Origin: an uncultured Sphingomonas sp.
GTDB lineage: Bacteria > Pseudomonadota > Alphaproteobacteria > Sphingomonadales > Sphingomonadaceae
Direction: 5' to 3'
Length of the DNA stretch: 8,078 nt
Assembly: GCA_946886845.1 (NCBI GenBank)
Contig: CAMPJH010000066.1
Span: forward strand, 1-8,078
Below, in pieces: positions 1 through 6,190 of the stretch. The notes beneath the pieces were generated by a model. That model made no database searches. It was not told the DNA's origin and was given only the letters and a program-made list of their open reading frames with translations. The position numbers and the translations under genes were made by a program. How positions within the stretch are numbered: the first letter of the stretch is position 1; every line of letters begins with the position of its first letter.

Positions 1-1021
1 CATAATCGACATAGACCGGCGCTCCGGCGCGGCTGATCACCGCCCGCTCGAGCCGTCCGCGGACCGGCGCGACCCGCTGCATCGCCGAGAAGATGTCCTG
101 CCACTCGCCGCCGCTCGCGAGCACCAGCGCCGCGGCTGTCAGCACGTTGGATGCCTGGTAGGCGCCGATCAGCGGCAGCGCGAGCCGGTACGGCTTGCCA
201 CCATGCTCGATTGCCAAGGTCTGGCCGAGCGGCGTCGGCACCTGCTCGACCAACCGGATCGTCTCGCCCTTGCGACCAACGGTCATGATTTCGAGGCCGC
301 GCGCCTTGGCCCGCTCGATAACCTCCGCCGATTTCGCGTCGTCGGCCCAGATCACCGCCGTCCGGCCCGGCTCGATCACGTCCTCGAACAGCCGCATCTT
401 GGCTTCGAAATAGGAAGGCATGTCCGGGTGATAGTCGAGATGGTCGCGGCTGAAGTTGGTAAAGGCGGCGGCGGCGAGCGGCACGCCTTCGGCGCGATAT
501 TGGTCGAGCCCGTGGCTCGAGGCTTCGTAAGCGACATGGCTGATCCCCATGCGCTTCAAGCCCGCCATGTTGCTGAGGAAGGTGACGATGTCGGGCGTCG
601 TCAGTCCGGTCTTCACCTGGTCGTCCGAGGTCGTCACTCCCAGCGTCCCGATCGACGCCGATCGGTGACCCAGCATCCGCCACATCTGCCGGGTCATTTC
701 GACCGTCGAGGTCTTGCCGTTGGTGCCGGTCACCGCGACCACCACCTCCGGATAAGGCGCGAAAAATTTCGACGCGAGTTGCGCGAACAGCCGGCGCGGC
801 TGCGCGTCGGCCAGGTGCACGGCCTGGCTAACCTCGGCCTCCGGCCGTGCAACGACCGCGATGGCGCCGCGCTGGACGGCTGCGGGGATGAAGTCCTCGC
901 CGCTGAACACCGCGCCCTTGAACGCGCCGAAGACATTGCCGCGAGTTACCTTGCGGTGGTCGATGGCAAAGCCGGTCACTTCGGAATCATTCTCGACGTC
1001 GGCGAGGTCGCTCAACTTCAC
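1..1021 (-). CDS. murE: MurE, UDP-MurNAc-L-Ala-D-Glu:2,6-diaminopimelate ligase (3' end outside window)
   Basis: This cytoplasmic ATP-dependent Mur ligase adds the third amino acid to UDP-MurNAc-L-Ala-D-Glu; meso-diaminopimelate is the expected substrate in an alphaproteobacterium. The 340 visible codons are open and contain the ATP-binding loop GTNGKTST (residues 99-106), the MurE-typical TTPD segment, YEASSHGLDQYR, TNFSRDHLDYH, and the YFEAKMRLF segment holding the lysine that is carbamylated in Mur ligases. The visible part ends in VYVDY, the start of the family's VDYAH motif, so about 140-150 residues are missing, including the motif that would prove DAP over lysine. I chose the GTG start because it gives the usual MKLSDL-like N-terminus and lies 5 bases after the ftsI stop. 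The only Shine-Dalgarno-like site is GGAG at 1033-1036, 11 bases upstream, so translation may depend on coupling to ftsI. The identification is firm. Confidence 0.96.
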   Translation of the reverse strand, partial: MKLSDLADVENDSEVTGFAIDHRKVTRGNVFGAFKGAVFSGEDFIPAAVQRGAIAVVARPEAEVSQAVHLADAQPRRLFAQLASKFFAPYPEVVVAVTGTNGKTSTVEMTRQMWRMLGHRSASIGTLGVTTSDDQVKTGLTTPDIVTFLSNMAGLKRMGISHVAYEASSHGLDQYRAEGVPLAAAAFTNFSRDHLDYHPDMPSYFEAKMRLFEDVIEPGRTAVIWADDAKSAEVIERAKARGLEIMTVGRKGETIRLVEQVPTPLGQTLAIEHGGKPYRLALPLIGAYQASNVLTAAALVLASGGEWQDIFSAMQRVAPVRGRLERAVISRAGAPVYVDY

Positions 1022-1026
1022 GGGGG

Positions 1027-2742
1027 TTAGTGCTCCGCTTTTTCGTGAATGAACGGAAGCACTTCGGACATGTCGGGCTCGCGGCCCTTGTTCGGGATGA
1101 TTCCGAGCAGCGGCGCGATTCGGCTCACTGTCTGCGACATGATCGGGGCCGCGTTCCAGCCGGCGGTACGGAAACCATAGGTTTCGGCGGTGGGCTGCGG
1201 TTCGTCGAGCATCACGACCATCGCATAGCGCGGTTCGTCCATCGGGAACACGCCCGCGAAGCTGGTGACGACGCGGGTGTTGGAATAGCCGCCGGCGACC
1301 GGCTTATTGGCCGTCCCGGTCTTGCCGCCGACCCGGTAGCCCGGCGCATCGGCCTTCTTGCCGGTTCCCTGGGTGACCACTACCCGAAGCAGGCCGCGCA
1401 TCTTGTAGCTGGTGTCGGCGGTGAACACCCGCCGGCCCTTTGCGGCCGGATGGCGCGCATCAACCTTGAGCAGGGTCGCCGGCCGGTAGATGCCGCCGTT
1501 GAACAGCGTCGCATAGCCCGATGCCAAGTGGAGCGGCGTGACCGCGATGCCGTGGCCGTAGCCGACCGTCATCGTCGCGACCTCGCCCCAATTGTTGCCG
1601 GGAGTAAGGGTTCGCCCACGCTCCTTCAGCTCGACCGCGATCGGCGACAGGAAGCCCATCTTGCGAAGGAACGCCTTTTGCCGCTCGGCCCCGACTTGCG
1701 CGGCGATCTGCGCGGTCCCGATGTTGGAGCTTTCCTTCATGATTTCGGCGACCGAGCAGGCGCGGCCGAACGGATGAGTATCGGTGATCGTCCGGTTGCC
1801 GACCCGGAACTGGCCCGGGCATTGGTACATCTTGCCGAATGTCTCGATGATCCCGCTGTCCATCGCCATCGCCACGGTGAACGGCTTGTAGGTCGAGCCG
1901 AGCTCATAGACCCCGAGCGTGGCGCGATTGAACCGGGCTTCGGGCGACCCCTGGCCGGCGGCATTGGGGTTGAGCTGGGGAAGCGAGGTCATGGCGAGGA
2001 TCTCGCCGGTGTGGATGTCGAGGATCACGCCCGCCGCGCCGATCGCCGAGAAGCGCTCCATCGCCGCGAGCAAGTCATGCTCGAGGGCTTGCTGGACACG
2101 ACTGGAGATCGACAGCTGGATCGGCTGTCCGCGAGTTGCGGCATTGGACAGCCTGTCGTCGAACGCGCGCTCGATCCCGGCGACCCCGCGGCCGTCGACG
2201 TCGGTATAACCGATGACATGGGCGGCAAGGCTGGTCTGCGGATAGAGCCGATCCGGCTCGCGATCGAGCGCCAAGCCGGGCTCGCCGATCGCGTTGACCG
2301 CTTCGACCAGCCGGGGCGCCGCCCGGCGCCGAAGGTAGAAGAAGGTCTGCGGCGAGCGGAGCATGGCGAGGTAGGCCGCTTCATTGTGCTCGGGCATCAG
2401 CTGCGCCAGCTTGCGGGCGAGCTCGCGCTTGTCGCCGATCACCTTCCGGGGGTGCAGGCCGATGCTCCAGGCGTCGATCGTCCGCGCCAGCGGCTGGCCG
2501 TCGCGGTCGATGATGTCACCGCGCTCGGGCACCAGCGCGCTGACCCCGGGCTTGCTTCCGGCATGATCGCCGAACGCCGCAAGATAGAGGATCCTCAGCA
2601 CCACCAGCGCGACAACGCCGACGTAGATCAGCATCGCCAGCATCAGTCTTTGATGCATGGTCGACAGGATTTGCCGCCGCTGGCCGACAAGCCGAAGCCG
2701 CTCGGGGCGCTGGGCGGCGAGGGCTGCGGTCGGGGCGTTCAT
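1027..2742 (-). CDS. ftsI: FtsI / PBP3, septal peptidoglycan D,D-transpeptidase
   Basis: This is the class B penicillin-binding protein that cross-links septal peptidoglycan during division, working with FtsW and the FtsQLB complex. The 571-residue length is close to the E. coli protein. It has a short cytoplasmic N-terminus, one membrane anchor (about residues 33-57, rich in Leu/Val/Ala), then the PBP dimerisation domain beginning with RGDIIDRDGQPLA (74-86). The transpeptidase domain carries all three catalytic motifs: S283-T-Y-K286 (acyl-enzyme serine), S338-S-N340 and K474-T-G-T477. The ATG start overlaps the ftsL stop in an ATGA, and the TAA stop lies 5 bases before the murE GTG. No C-terminal PASTA domain is present. 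All motifs are intact, and an active beta-lactam-sensitive enzyme is expected. The position between ftsL and murE supports FtsI over the elongation enzyme PBP2. Confidence 0.97.
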   Translation of the reverse strand: MNAPTAALAAQRPERLRLVGQRRQILSTMHQRLMLAMLIYVGVVALVVLRILYLAAFGDHAGSKPGVSALVPERGDIIDRDGQPLARTIDAWSIGLHPRKVIGDKRELARKLAQLMPEHNEAAYLAMLRSPQTFFYLRRRAAPRLVEAVNAIGEPGLALDREPDRLYPQTSLAAHVIGYTDVDGRGVAGIERAFDDRLSNAATRGQPIQLSISSRVQQALEHDLLAAMERFSAIGAAGVILDIHTGEILAMTSLPQLNPNAAGQGSPEARFNRATLGVYELGSTYKPFTVAMAMDSGIIETFGKMYQCPGQFRVGNRTITDTHPFGRACSVAEIMKESSNIGTAQIAAQVGAERQKAFLRKMGFLSPIAVELKERGRTLTPGNNWGEVATMTVGYGHGIAVTPLHLASGYATLFNGGIYRPATLLKVDARHPAAKGRRVFTADTSYKMRGLLRVVVTQGTGKKADAPGYRVGGKTGTANKPVAGGYSNTRVVTSFAGVFPMDEPRYAMVVMLDEPQPTAETYGFRTAGWNAAPIMSQTVSRIAPLLGIIPNKGREPDMSEVLPFIHEKAEH

Positions 2743-3404
2743 CGATTCGAGCGCGATGCCTTGGCTGTGGAACCGCTGGCCGGAAGCGGTGCGAGTGGAT
2801 CGTTCTTGGCGGTCCTAACCGGTTTTGTCACCGCCGCCGCGGGCGGCTTGACCGGCTTGTCCCCAGCTTTCTTCGAATCGGCGGAGGGCTTGGTCTCGGC
2901 CGGTTTCGTTGCTGCGATCTTGACGTCGGCCGGCTTGCCGTCGTCGGCTCTCGGAGCGGCGGCTCGGGGCGCGGACGGCTCGGCAATCTTGAGGCCGGCT
3001 TCGTGAAGCAGCTGCCCGCCGGTTGCGGCGGATTCCGCCTCGGGTTGCAGCTGCCGCGGGACCGCCGGAGCCGAGGCCAGCACAACCGGCGCTTCGACCG
3101 CCGGGTTCTGCTCCGGCCTGACCAGCCGCGCGAGCTGGAACTTGTCGCCGAGGATCTGGTCGGCGCTGGGCGCGGACAGCGCCAGCACCCGGACGTTCCA
3201 CCGCTCGAGTTGGGCGAGCCGGCCGCGGGTTCCGATCTCGGTCTGGAGCAGGCGGATGTCGCGCTGGGTGAGCGCGATCTCGGACTCGACGCCTTGCAAT
3301 GCCGCGCGCTCGGATGCCACCCGGAGGGAGACGAGGTAGCATCCGAGTGCGGCTCCAGCCACGACGCTCGCCATGAACACCGAGTGGAAGCTGCGAACCC
3401 TCAT
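2739..3404 (-). CDS. ftsL: FtsL-like division protein with long Ala/Lys/Pro-rich C-terminal tail
   Basis: The role is assigned from position and architecture: a bitopic divisome protein between rsmH and ftsI, expected to form the FtsQLB complex and activate FtsWI. Of 221 residues, about 8 are cytoplasmic, residues 9-27 form a membrane segment, and about 28-68 form a probable coiled coil ([19 protein letters not shown], then LERWN). A short conserved-looking stretch, [12 protein letters not shown] (73-84), follows. From about residue 100 to the end the protein is a low-complexity tail rich in Ala, Pro and Lys, with several TKP repeats (166-168, 171-173, 193-195) and a very basic end; it should be periplasmic. 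Typical FtsL proteins are about 90-140 residues, so the tail is unusual. Both ends overlap their neighbours by 4 bases (ATGA). FtsL sequences diverge strongly, so sequence alone would not prove the name. Confidence 0.82.
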   Translation of the reverse strand: MRVRSFHSVFMASVVAGAALGCYLVSLRVASERAALQGVESEIALTQRDIRLLQTEIGTRGRLAQLERWNVRVLALSAPSADQILGDKFQLARLVRPEQNPAVEAPVVLASAPAVPRQLQPEAESAATGGQLLHEAGLKIAEPSAPRAAAPRADDGKPADVKIAATKPAETKPSADSKKAGDKPVKPPAAAVTKPVRTAKNDPLAPLPASGSTAKASRSNR

Positions 3405-4354
3405 TTGCGCGATCCTTGCTGATTCTGGCGGGCGGGCGCCGAGGTGCGCACGGCACTGCGCAGCCGGGCCGAGCGGGCGCGCGGGTTGGCCGCCAGCTCG
3501 CGCTCCGACGGGGAGACCGGCTTGGCGACCCGCTCGAACGTCGGTTCGTTGGGATCGACAAGCGCGGGTCGGTGGCGCGAACCGGCGGGCATCCCTCCGC
3601 TACGCTCGCGGAAGAAGCGTTTGACGATCCGGTCTTCGAGGCTGTGGAAGGTGACGACGGCAATCCGTCCGCCCGCCTTCAGCGAGCGCTCGGCCGCTTC
3701 CAGGCCCTGCTCGAGCTCGTCCAGCTCGGCGTTCAAATGGATCCGGATCGCCTGGAAGGTGCGAGTCGCCGGGTCGGTCTTCTGGCCCGGCCGGTGGCCG
3801 ACGGCGCGCCGGACGATGGCGGCAAGCTGTGAAGTCCGCTCGAGCGGCCGTGCGGCGACGATCGCCCGAGCGATGGTCCGCGCGCGGGGTTCCTCGCCGT
3901 AGTCACGGAGTATGCGGGCAATTTCCGCTTCTTCGGCCTGGTTGAGAAACTCCGCCGCGGTTGGCCCGCTTTGGTCCATGCGCATGTCGAGAGGCCCGTC
4001 GGCCTGGAAGGAGAAGCCGCGCTCGGCGCGGTCGATCTGCATCGAGCTGACGCCGATATCGAGGGCGATCGCGTCGACCGGGCCGATGCCGCGCTCGGCG
4101 AGCACCCGGTCCATCTGGCTGAAACGTTCCTCGACGAGCGTAAGACGGGCGTCCGGGACGAGTGACGGCCCCTCCGCGATCGCATCCGGATCGCGGTCGA
4201 AGCCGATCACCCGTCCCGCCCCCACCGCAAGCATTGCGCGGCTGTAACCGCCGGCGCCGAACGTTCCGTCGACGGCGGTGTCGCCGGGCTGGAGCGCGAG
4301 CGCGCCGACGACTTCGTCGATCAGGACTGGTTTGTGTGGAGCCTGGCCGGTCAT
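3401..4354 (-). CDS. rsmH: RsmH (MraW), 16S rRNA (cytosine-1402 N4)-methyltransferase
   Basis: RsmH transfers a methyl group from S-adenosylmethionine to N4 of C1402 in 16S rRNA, in the decoding centre of the small ribosomal subunit. The 317 residues match the usual family length. Visible signatures are [10 protein letters not shown] (7-16), the SAM-binding [11 protein letters not shown] (29-39), [11 protein letters not shown] (98-108), [16 protein letters not shown] (112-127), [14 protein letters not shown] (198-211), [13 protein letters not shown] (233-245) and the C-terminal [10 protein letters not shown] (290-299). The ATG start overlaps the mraZ stop and the stop overlaps the ftsL start, each as ATGA, so translation is probably coupled along the cluster. 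Nothing is missing or odd apart from a basic, Gln/Ser-rich C-terminus. The mraZ-rsmH-ftsL order is the standard start of the dcw cluster. Confidence 0.98.
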   Translation of the reverse strand: MTGQAPHKPVLIDEVVGALALQPGDTAVDGTFGAGGYSRAMLAVGAGRVIGFDRDPDAIAEGPSLVPDARLTLVEERFSQMDRVLAERGIGPVDAIALDIGVSSMQIDRAERGFSFQADGPLDMRMDQSGPTAAEFLNQAEEAEIARILRDYGEEPRARTIARAIVAARPLERTSQLAAIVRRAVGHRPGQKTDPATRTFQAIRIHLNAELDELEQGLEAAERSLKAGGRIAVVTFHSLEDRIVKRFFRERSGGMPAGSRHRPALVDPNEPTFERVAKPVSPSERELAANPRARSARLRSAVRTSAPARQNQQGSRK

Positions 4355-4842
4355 TGCCCCATCCCCCGCTCTTCAAGCCGGAACCGGGCGATGTCTTTCA
4401 TGTCCTCGGGAATTCGCGGCTCGGCGAGGAACAGCTTCGGGTTCCAGATCTGGAAGGTTTCGCCGGTGCCGAGGAACAAGGCGAGCTCGTCGATCTCGCC
4501 CTTGCGCCGCATCATCGGCGGAAGCACCACCCGGCCGGAGCTGTCGTAGGGGACTTCTTCGGTCGCGGCGAAGGCGAGCAGGTTGCGCTGCTGATATTCG
4601 AGCGCTGCGTCGGCGTCGCCTTCCTGCTTCTCGAACAAGCGTTCGAGCTTGCTGTGCTTGAGCGCCGCGTAGGCGGGATCGTAGGCGCTCAGCGCGGGGA
4701 AGGCTTCGTGCTTGGCAAGGACAATGGTGCGGGCGTCGCCGCGCCGTTCGATCACGGAGCGCAGGAATGCGGGCACGGAGACGCGGCCTTTCGCGTCGAC
4801 CGCGTTGAGAGCGCTGCCTTGGAACAGATGCTCAAGCGCCAC
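4351..4842 (-). CDS. mraZ: MraZ, SpoVT/AbrB-type transcriptional regulator of the dcw operon
   Basis: MraZ is a ring-forming DNA-binding protein; in E. coli it represses its own dcw promoter by binding short direct repeats upstream of the gene. The 163 residues contain two AbrB-like half-domains, each with the DxxGR signature: DAKGRVSVP (16-24) and DSSGRVVLP (100-108). The end includes [10 protein letters not shown] (130-139). I chose the GTG at 4842 because the sequence AAGGGAG lies 5 bases upstream and because family members begin only about 10-15 residues before DAKGR. Another GTG two codons earlier (4848) is possible but would consume part of that ribosome site. An in-frame ATG at 4932 would add 30 residues without family-like sequence. 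The stop overlaps the rsmH start. Candidate self-binding repeats lie at 4984-5030. Confidence 0.95.
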   Translation of the reverse strand: MALEHLFQGSALNAVDAKGRVSVPAFLRSVIERRGDARTIVLAKHEAFPALSAYDPAYAALKHSKLERLFEKQEGDADAALEYQQRNLLAFAATEEVPYDSSGRVVLPPMMRRKGEIDELALFLGTGETFQIWNPKLFLAEPRIPEDMKDIARFRLEERGMGQ

Positions 4843-4847
4843 GTCCA

Positions 4848-4854
4848 CTCCCTT
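4848..4854 (-). promoter_or_regulatory. Ribosome binding site deciding the mraZ start
   Basis: The minus strand reads AAGGGAG, then a 5-base spacer, then GTG at 4842. It is a strong Shine-Dalgarno site, and it supports the 163-residue MraZ over longer in-frame versions starting upstream. Confidence 0.7.
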
Positions 4855-4876
4855 CGCAGCGCAAAGGCTCCCCGTC

Positions 4877-4908
4877 CGCGGGCGCGCGGCAGTGCCGCCG
4901 GTCCCGCG
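4877..4908 (-). promoter_or_regulatory. GC-rich stem-loop in the mraZ 5' leader
   Basis: An outer 6-bp stem (CGCGGG with CCCGCG, 4877-4882 and 4903-4908) encloses a small internal loop and a 5-bp inner stem (GCGGC with GCCGC, 4886-4890 and 4894-4898) closed by a 3-base loop. It ends about 35 bases before the mraZ start, so it would be in the mRNA if transcription begins near 4950. There is no U-run, so it is not an intrinsic terminator. A role in leader stability or translation is speculative, and GC-rich DNA forms such stems by chance fairly often. Confidence 0.4.
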
Positions 4909-4953
4909 CCGGATCGTCGAAAATGAGGGCATTCCCCCGCGCTACAGCCGGTG

Positions 4954-4982
4954 TTGGTAACTCAGAGCTGCACGGGATACAA
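4954..4982 (-). promoter_or_regulatory. Weak candidate sigma-70 promoter for the mraZ operon
   Basis: On the minus strand TTGTAT (4977-4982) is followed by a 17-base spacer and TACCAA (4954-4959). The -35 element is fair and the -10 element is poor. Its appeal is its place: directly downstream of the repeat block at 4984-5030, where a repressor could block polymerase, and upstream of mraZ with a leader of about 105 bases. Other start sites in this AT-rich region are equally possible. Confidence 0.25.
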
Positions 4983-4983
4983 C

Positions 4984-5030
4984 GGATTTCGATGCCATTT
5001 GGTGGGATTTCATGCCTACACTTGGAATTG
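4984..5030. promoter_or_regulatory. Direct repeats upstream of mraZ, candidate MraZ operator
   Basis: On the plus strand GGATTTC occurs exactly at 4984-4990 and 5005-5011, 21 bp apart. ATGCC follows each copy (4992-4996 and 5012-5016), and TTGG ends each unit (4999-5002 and 5022-5025). A degenerate third unit may begin as GGAATTG at 5024. The core ATTT also appears at 4986, 4997 and 5007, at 10-11 bp spacing, about one helical turn. MraZ in E. coli binds short G-rich direct repeats (TGGGN) at 10-bp spacing just upstream of mraZ, and one TGGGA is present here at 5003-5007. Position and phasing fit; the exact motif is not the E. coli one. Confidence 0.5.
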
Positions 5031-5058
5031 CGCGACTTTTTTGCCTCAGTTTCGCGCT

Positions 5059-5076
5059 CTGTTCTACTCCTGTTCT
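5059..5076. repeat. Exact 7-bp direct repeat CTGTTCT, 11 bp apart
   Basis: CTGTTCT occurs at 5059-5065 and 5070-5076 on the plus strand, separated by 4 bases, so the copies face the same side of the helix. They lie inside a strongly strand-biased tract (about 5034-5089): on the minus strand roughly four of five bases are purines. This could be a regulator site in the mraZ upstream region. The family of any binding protein cannot be named. Confidence 0.35.
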
Positions 5077-5089
5077 TGCTGCTTTTCCC

Positions 5090-5098
5090 TGTGGATAA
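5090..5098 (-). promoter_or_regulatory. Exact consensus DnaA box (TTATCCACA)
   Basis: The minus strand reads TTATCCACA, identical to the strong E. coli DnaA box. A related but weak 9-mer, CGTTGCACA (5 of 9 matching), lies 12 bp away at 5102-5110. The box is about 250 bp upstream of the mraZ start and 28 bp after the end of the GldG-like gene. It could let DnaA tie dcw expression to replication initiation. A single match to a 9-mer can arise by chance, but an AT-rich consensus match inside the main regulatory gap of a GC-rich region is noteworthy. Confidence 0.55.
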
Positions 5099-5115
5099 GT
5101 CTGTGCAACGCCGCC

Positions 5116-5127
5116 GACTCGCGAATC
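5116..5127. promoter_or_regulatory. Pair of GANTC (CcrM-type) methylation sites
   Basis: GACTC (5116-5120) and GAATC (5123-5127) sit 7 bp apart in a near-palindrome centred on TCGCGA, at the end of the GldG-like gene and 18 bp from the DnaA box. Alphaproteobacteria commonly methylate GANTC with CcrM, and promoter GANTC sites can make transcription depend on the cell cycle through GcrA. Whether this organism encodes CcrM cannot be seen here. Confidence 0.35.
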
Positions 5128-5866
5128 AGCGCTCGAGCCGACCCAGCTCTTCGAGCAGCAGGTCAAGGTTGGCCGAGCCTGCCCCGCCCTCGATTCGGCC
5201 GGCGTTGATGAAGTCGGCGTCGGCGACGACAATCGCTTGGCCCTTGCCGATCCGGCAGCGCGCGATCAGCCGCTCCGGCTCGACGACGCAGCCGGCGGTT
5301 GTCGCAAACAGCGAGCCGGGAGAGTTCGCGCGGATTTGGACGTCGCCGATTGCAAGCGACCTTGGCCCGCGGCGGTCCGGCGAGTCGAGCCGAAGGCCCC
5401 AATGGCCGAGCAGGCCGGTGTCGGGAAAGGCGAGCGGCGGCCGAAGCGCGTCGCCCAGTGGGCGCTCGCTTTGCCATTCTAGTGCCGGGTCGGCGAGCAG
5501 AAGCACCCGGCCGCCGCCGCGCACCCATCGGTCGAGCTCGACCAGCGCCTCTGCCGGCTGGGCTTGCGGCTGCGCCATCAGCAACAGCCGTCTGCCGCCG
5601 AGCGACTGTTTGTCGGTGACGCCGATCGGGACGATCCGGTAGCGGCTCTCCAGAGCCTTCAGGACCGGCAACGCGGGCGCATCGAGGGTGAACTGCTCGG
5701 GGAAGACAATCGGCAGGCTGGTCAGCATCAGCAGCTCGGGGCGCTCGGCCGGTGCGCGCGCCGGAAGCGATTGCGATCGGTCCTTCAGGGCCATGCCGAT
5801 TCCGGCGGCCGCGGCGACCAGCAACATCGCCCCGGTCGCGGCCCGCCCCCGCGCGCGCGCAGTCAC
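5126..5866 (-). CDS. Membrane-anchored GldG/DUF4350-like protein
   Basis: This 246-residue protein has a basic N-terminus, one membrane segment (about residues 12-27) and a soluble domain that should be outside the cytoplasmic membrane. The domain resembles the GldG/DUF4350 group, Rossmann-like proteins often found beside ABC transporter genes. It has LLMLTSLPIVF (45-55), then LDRWVRGGGRVLLLADPALEW (111-131), the typical turn before a 'cash-in' loop, and finally GQAIVVADADFINAGRI and NLDLLLEEL (209-241), matching the family's GDSDF...N.D.. ending. Many GldG proteins end in a further membrane helix; none is present here. The GTG start overlaps the stop of the preceding small gene as GTGA, so the two are translationally coupled. 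No ABC ATPase or permease is adjacent. The reaction or ligand is unknown, and the family call is from recognition of sequence pattern only. Confidence 0.75.
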   Translation of the reverse strand: MTARARGRAATGAMLLVAAAAGIGMALKDRSQSLPARAPAERPELLMLTSLPIVFPEQFTLDAPALPVLKALESRYRIVPIGVTDKQSLGGRRLLLMAQPQAQPAEALVELDRWVRGGGRVLLLADPALEWQSERPLGDALRPPLAFPDTGLLGHWGLRLDSPDRRGPRSLAIGDVQIRANSPGSLFATTAGCVVEPERLIARCRIGKGQAIVVADADFINAGRIEGGAGSANLDLLLEELGRLER

Positions 5867-6105
5867 TGGCCGGTCGCGGGTTCGTTGCCGTCCGACGTTG
5901 TCGCCCCGGGAGCGACGCCCAGCGCGGCGCGCTCGGCGAGCGGCTCGTTCGGCGTGTTGGTGGTCGCGTTGTCTGCGGCGGCGGCGACATTGTCGTCGCC
6001 GGAGCGGCTGACGATGCTCGCGAGCAGCACGAGGAGAAATGCGAAGGCGAGCCCGGTCAGGCCAATTCGGACCCGCTGGGCAGTTGTTCCGGTCCGGTTC
6101 GCCAT
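5863..6105 (-). CDS. Small single-pass membrane protein, first gene of the two-gene unit
   Basis: I do not recognise this 80-residue protein. A short basic N-terminus (MANRTGTTAQRVR) is followed by a hydrophobic segment (about residues 14-33) ending in SRSG, and then a polar Ala/Asn/Thr/Pro-rich tail of about 45 residues with no cysteine or obvious motif. By the positive-inside rule the tail should be periplasmic. The ATG was chosen because it directly precedes the basic residues and membrane segment; upstream in-frame codons read against the divergent gene and look non-coding. The ribosome site is weak (only AAG close to the start). The TGA stop overlaps the GTG of the GldG-like gene, so the two products are probably made together and may interact. 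Real coding is likely from this overlap, the open frame and the clear topology. Confidence 0.65.
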   Translation of the reverse strand: MANRTGTTAQRVRIGLTGLAFAFLLVLLASIVSRSGDDNVAAAADNATTNTPNEPLAERAALGVAPGATTSDGNEPATGQ

Positions 6106-6190
6106 CTTGATCGACGAAGCTATGGCTCGCTTCGATACAATGCAAGCAGCGGCCTTGACGAAAGGCGGTCCGCCAACGCAAGCGGCTGAG
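6106..6190. promoter_or_regulatory. Divergent spacer with candidate promoter elements and a small inverted repeat
   Basis: This 85-bp gap must hold promoters for the minus-strand two-gene unit and the plus-strand lipoprotein. On the plus strand TACAAT (6136-6141) is a good -10 element 49 bases before the lipoprotein ATG, but no matching -35 stands at 16-18 bp. On the minus strand TTGCAT followed after 17 bases by TAGCTT is a weak candidate. A 6-bp inverted repeat, CGAAGC and GCTTCG (6115-6120 and 6129-6134), lies between them and would be in the leader of the minus-strand unit. Confidence 0.3.

Noticed and set aside
203..1030. A 275-codon plus-strand open frame at the left end.
   Set aside because: The opposite strand encodes MurE with a clear GTNGKTST loop and other Mur ligase motifs; this frame is its shadow.
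1030..3006. A 658-codon plus-strand open frame opposite ftsI and the end of ftsL.
   Set aside because: It is the antisense of genes with intact catalytic motifs. In GC-rich DNA with GC-biased third positions the opposite frame rarely has stops. Its Arg/Gly/Asp-rich translation has no recognisable domain.
2815..3663. A 282-codon minus-strand frame spanning the rsmH/ftsL junction.
   Set aside because: It is out of frame with both confirmed genes, is Arg/Pro/Ser-rich, and overlaps conserved RsmH motifs.
4843..4932. A longer MraZ starting at the ATG at 4932.
   Set aside because: The added 30 residues are unlike MraZ N-termini, and a strong ribosome site directly precedes the GTG at 4842.
5034..5127. 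A replication origin, because of the DnaA box and AT-rich tract.
   Set aside because: There is only one good box, no cluster of boxes and no clear AT-rich unwinding element, and the neighbours are not typical origin genes.
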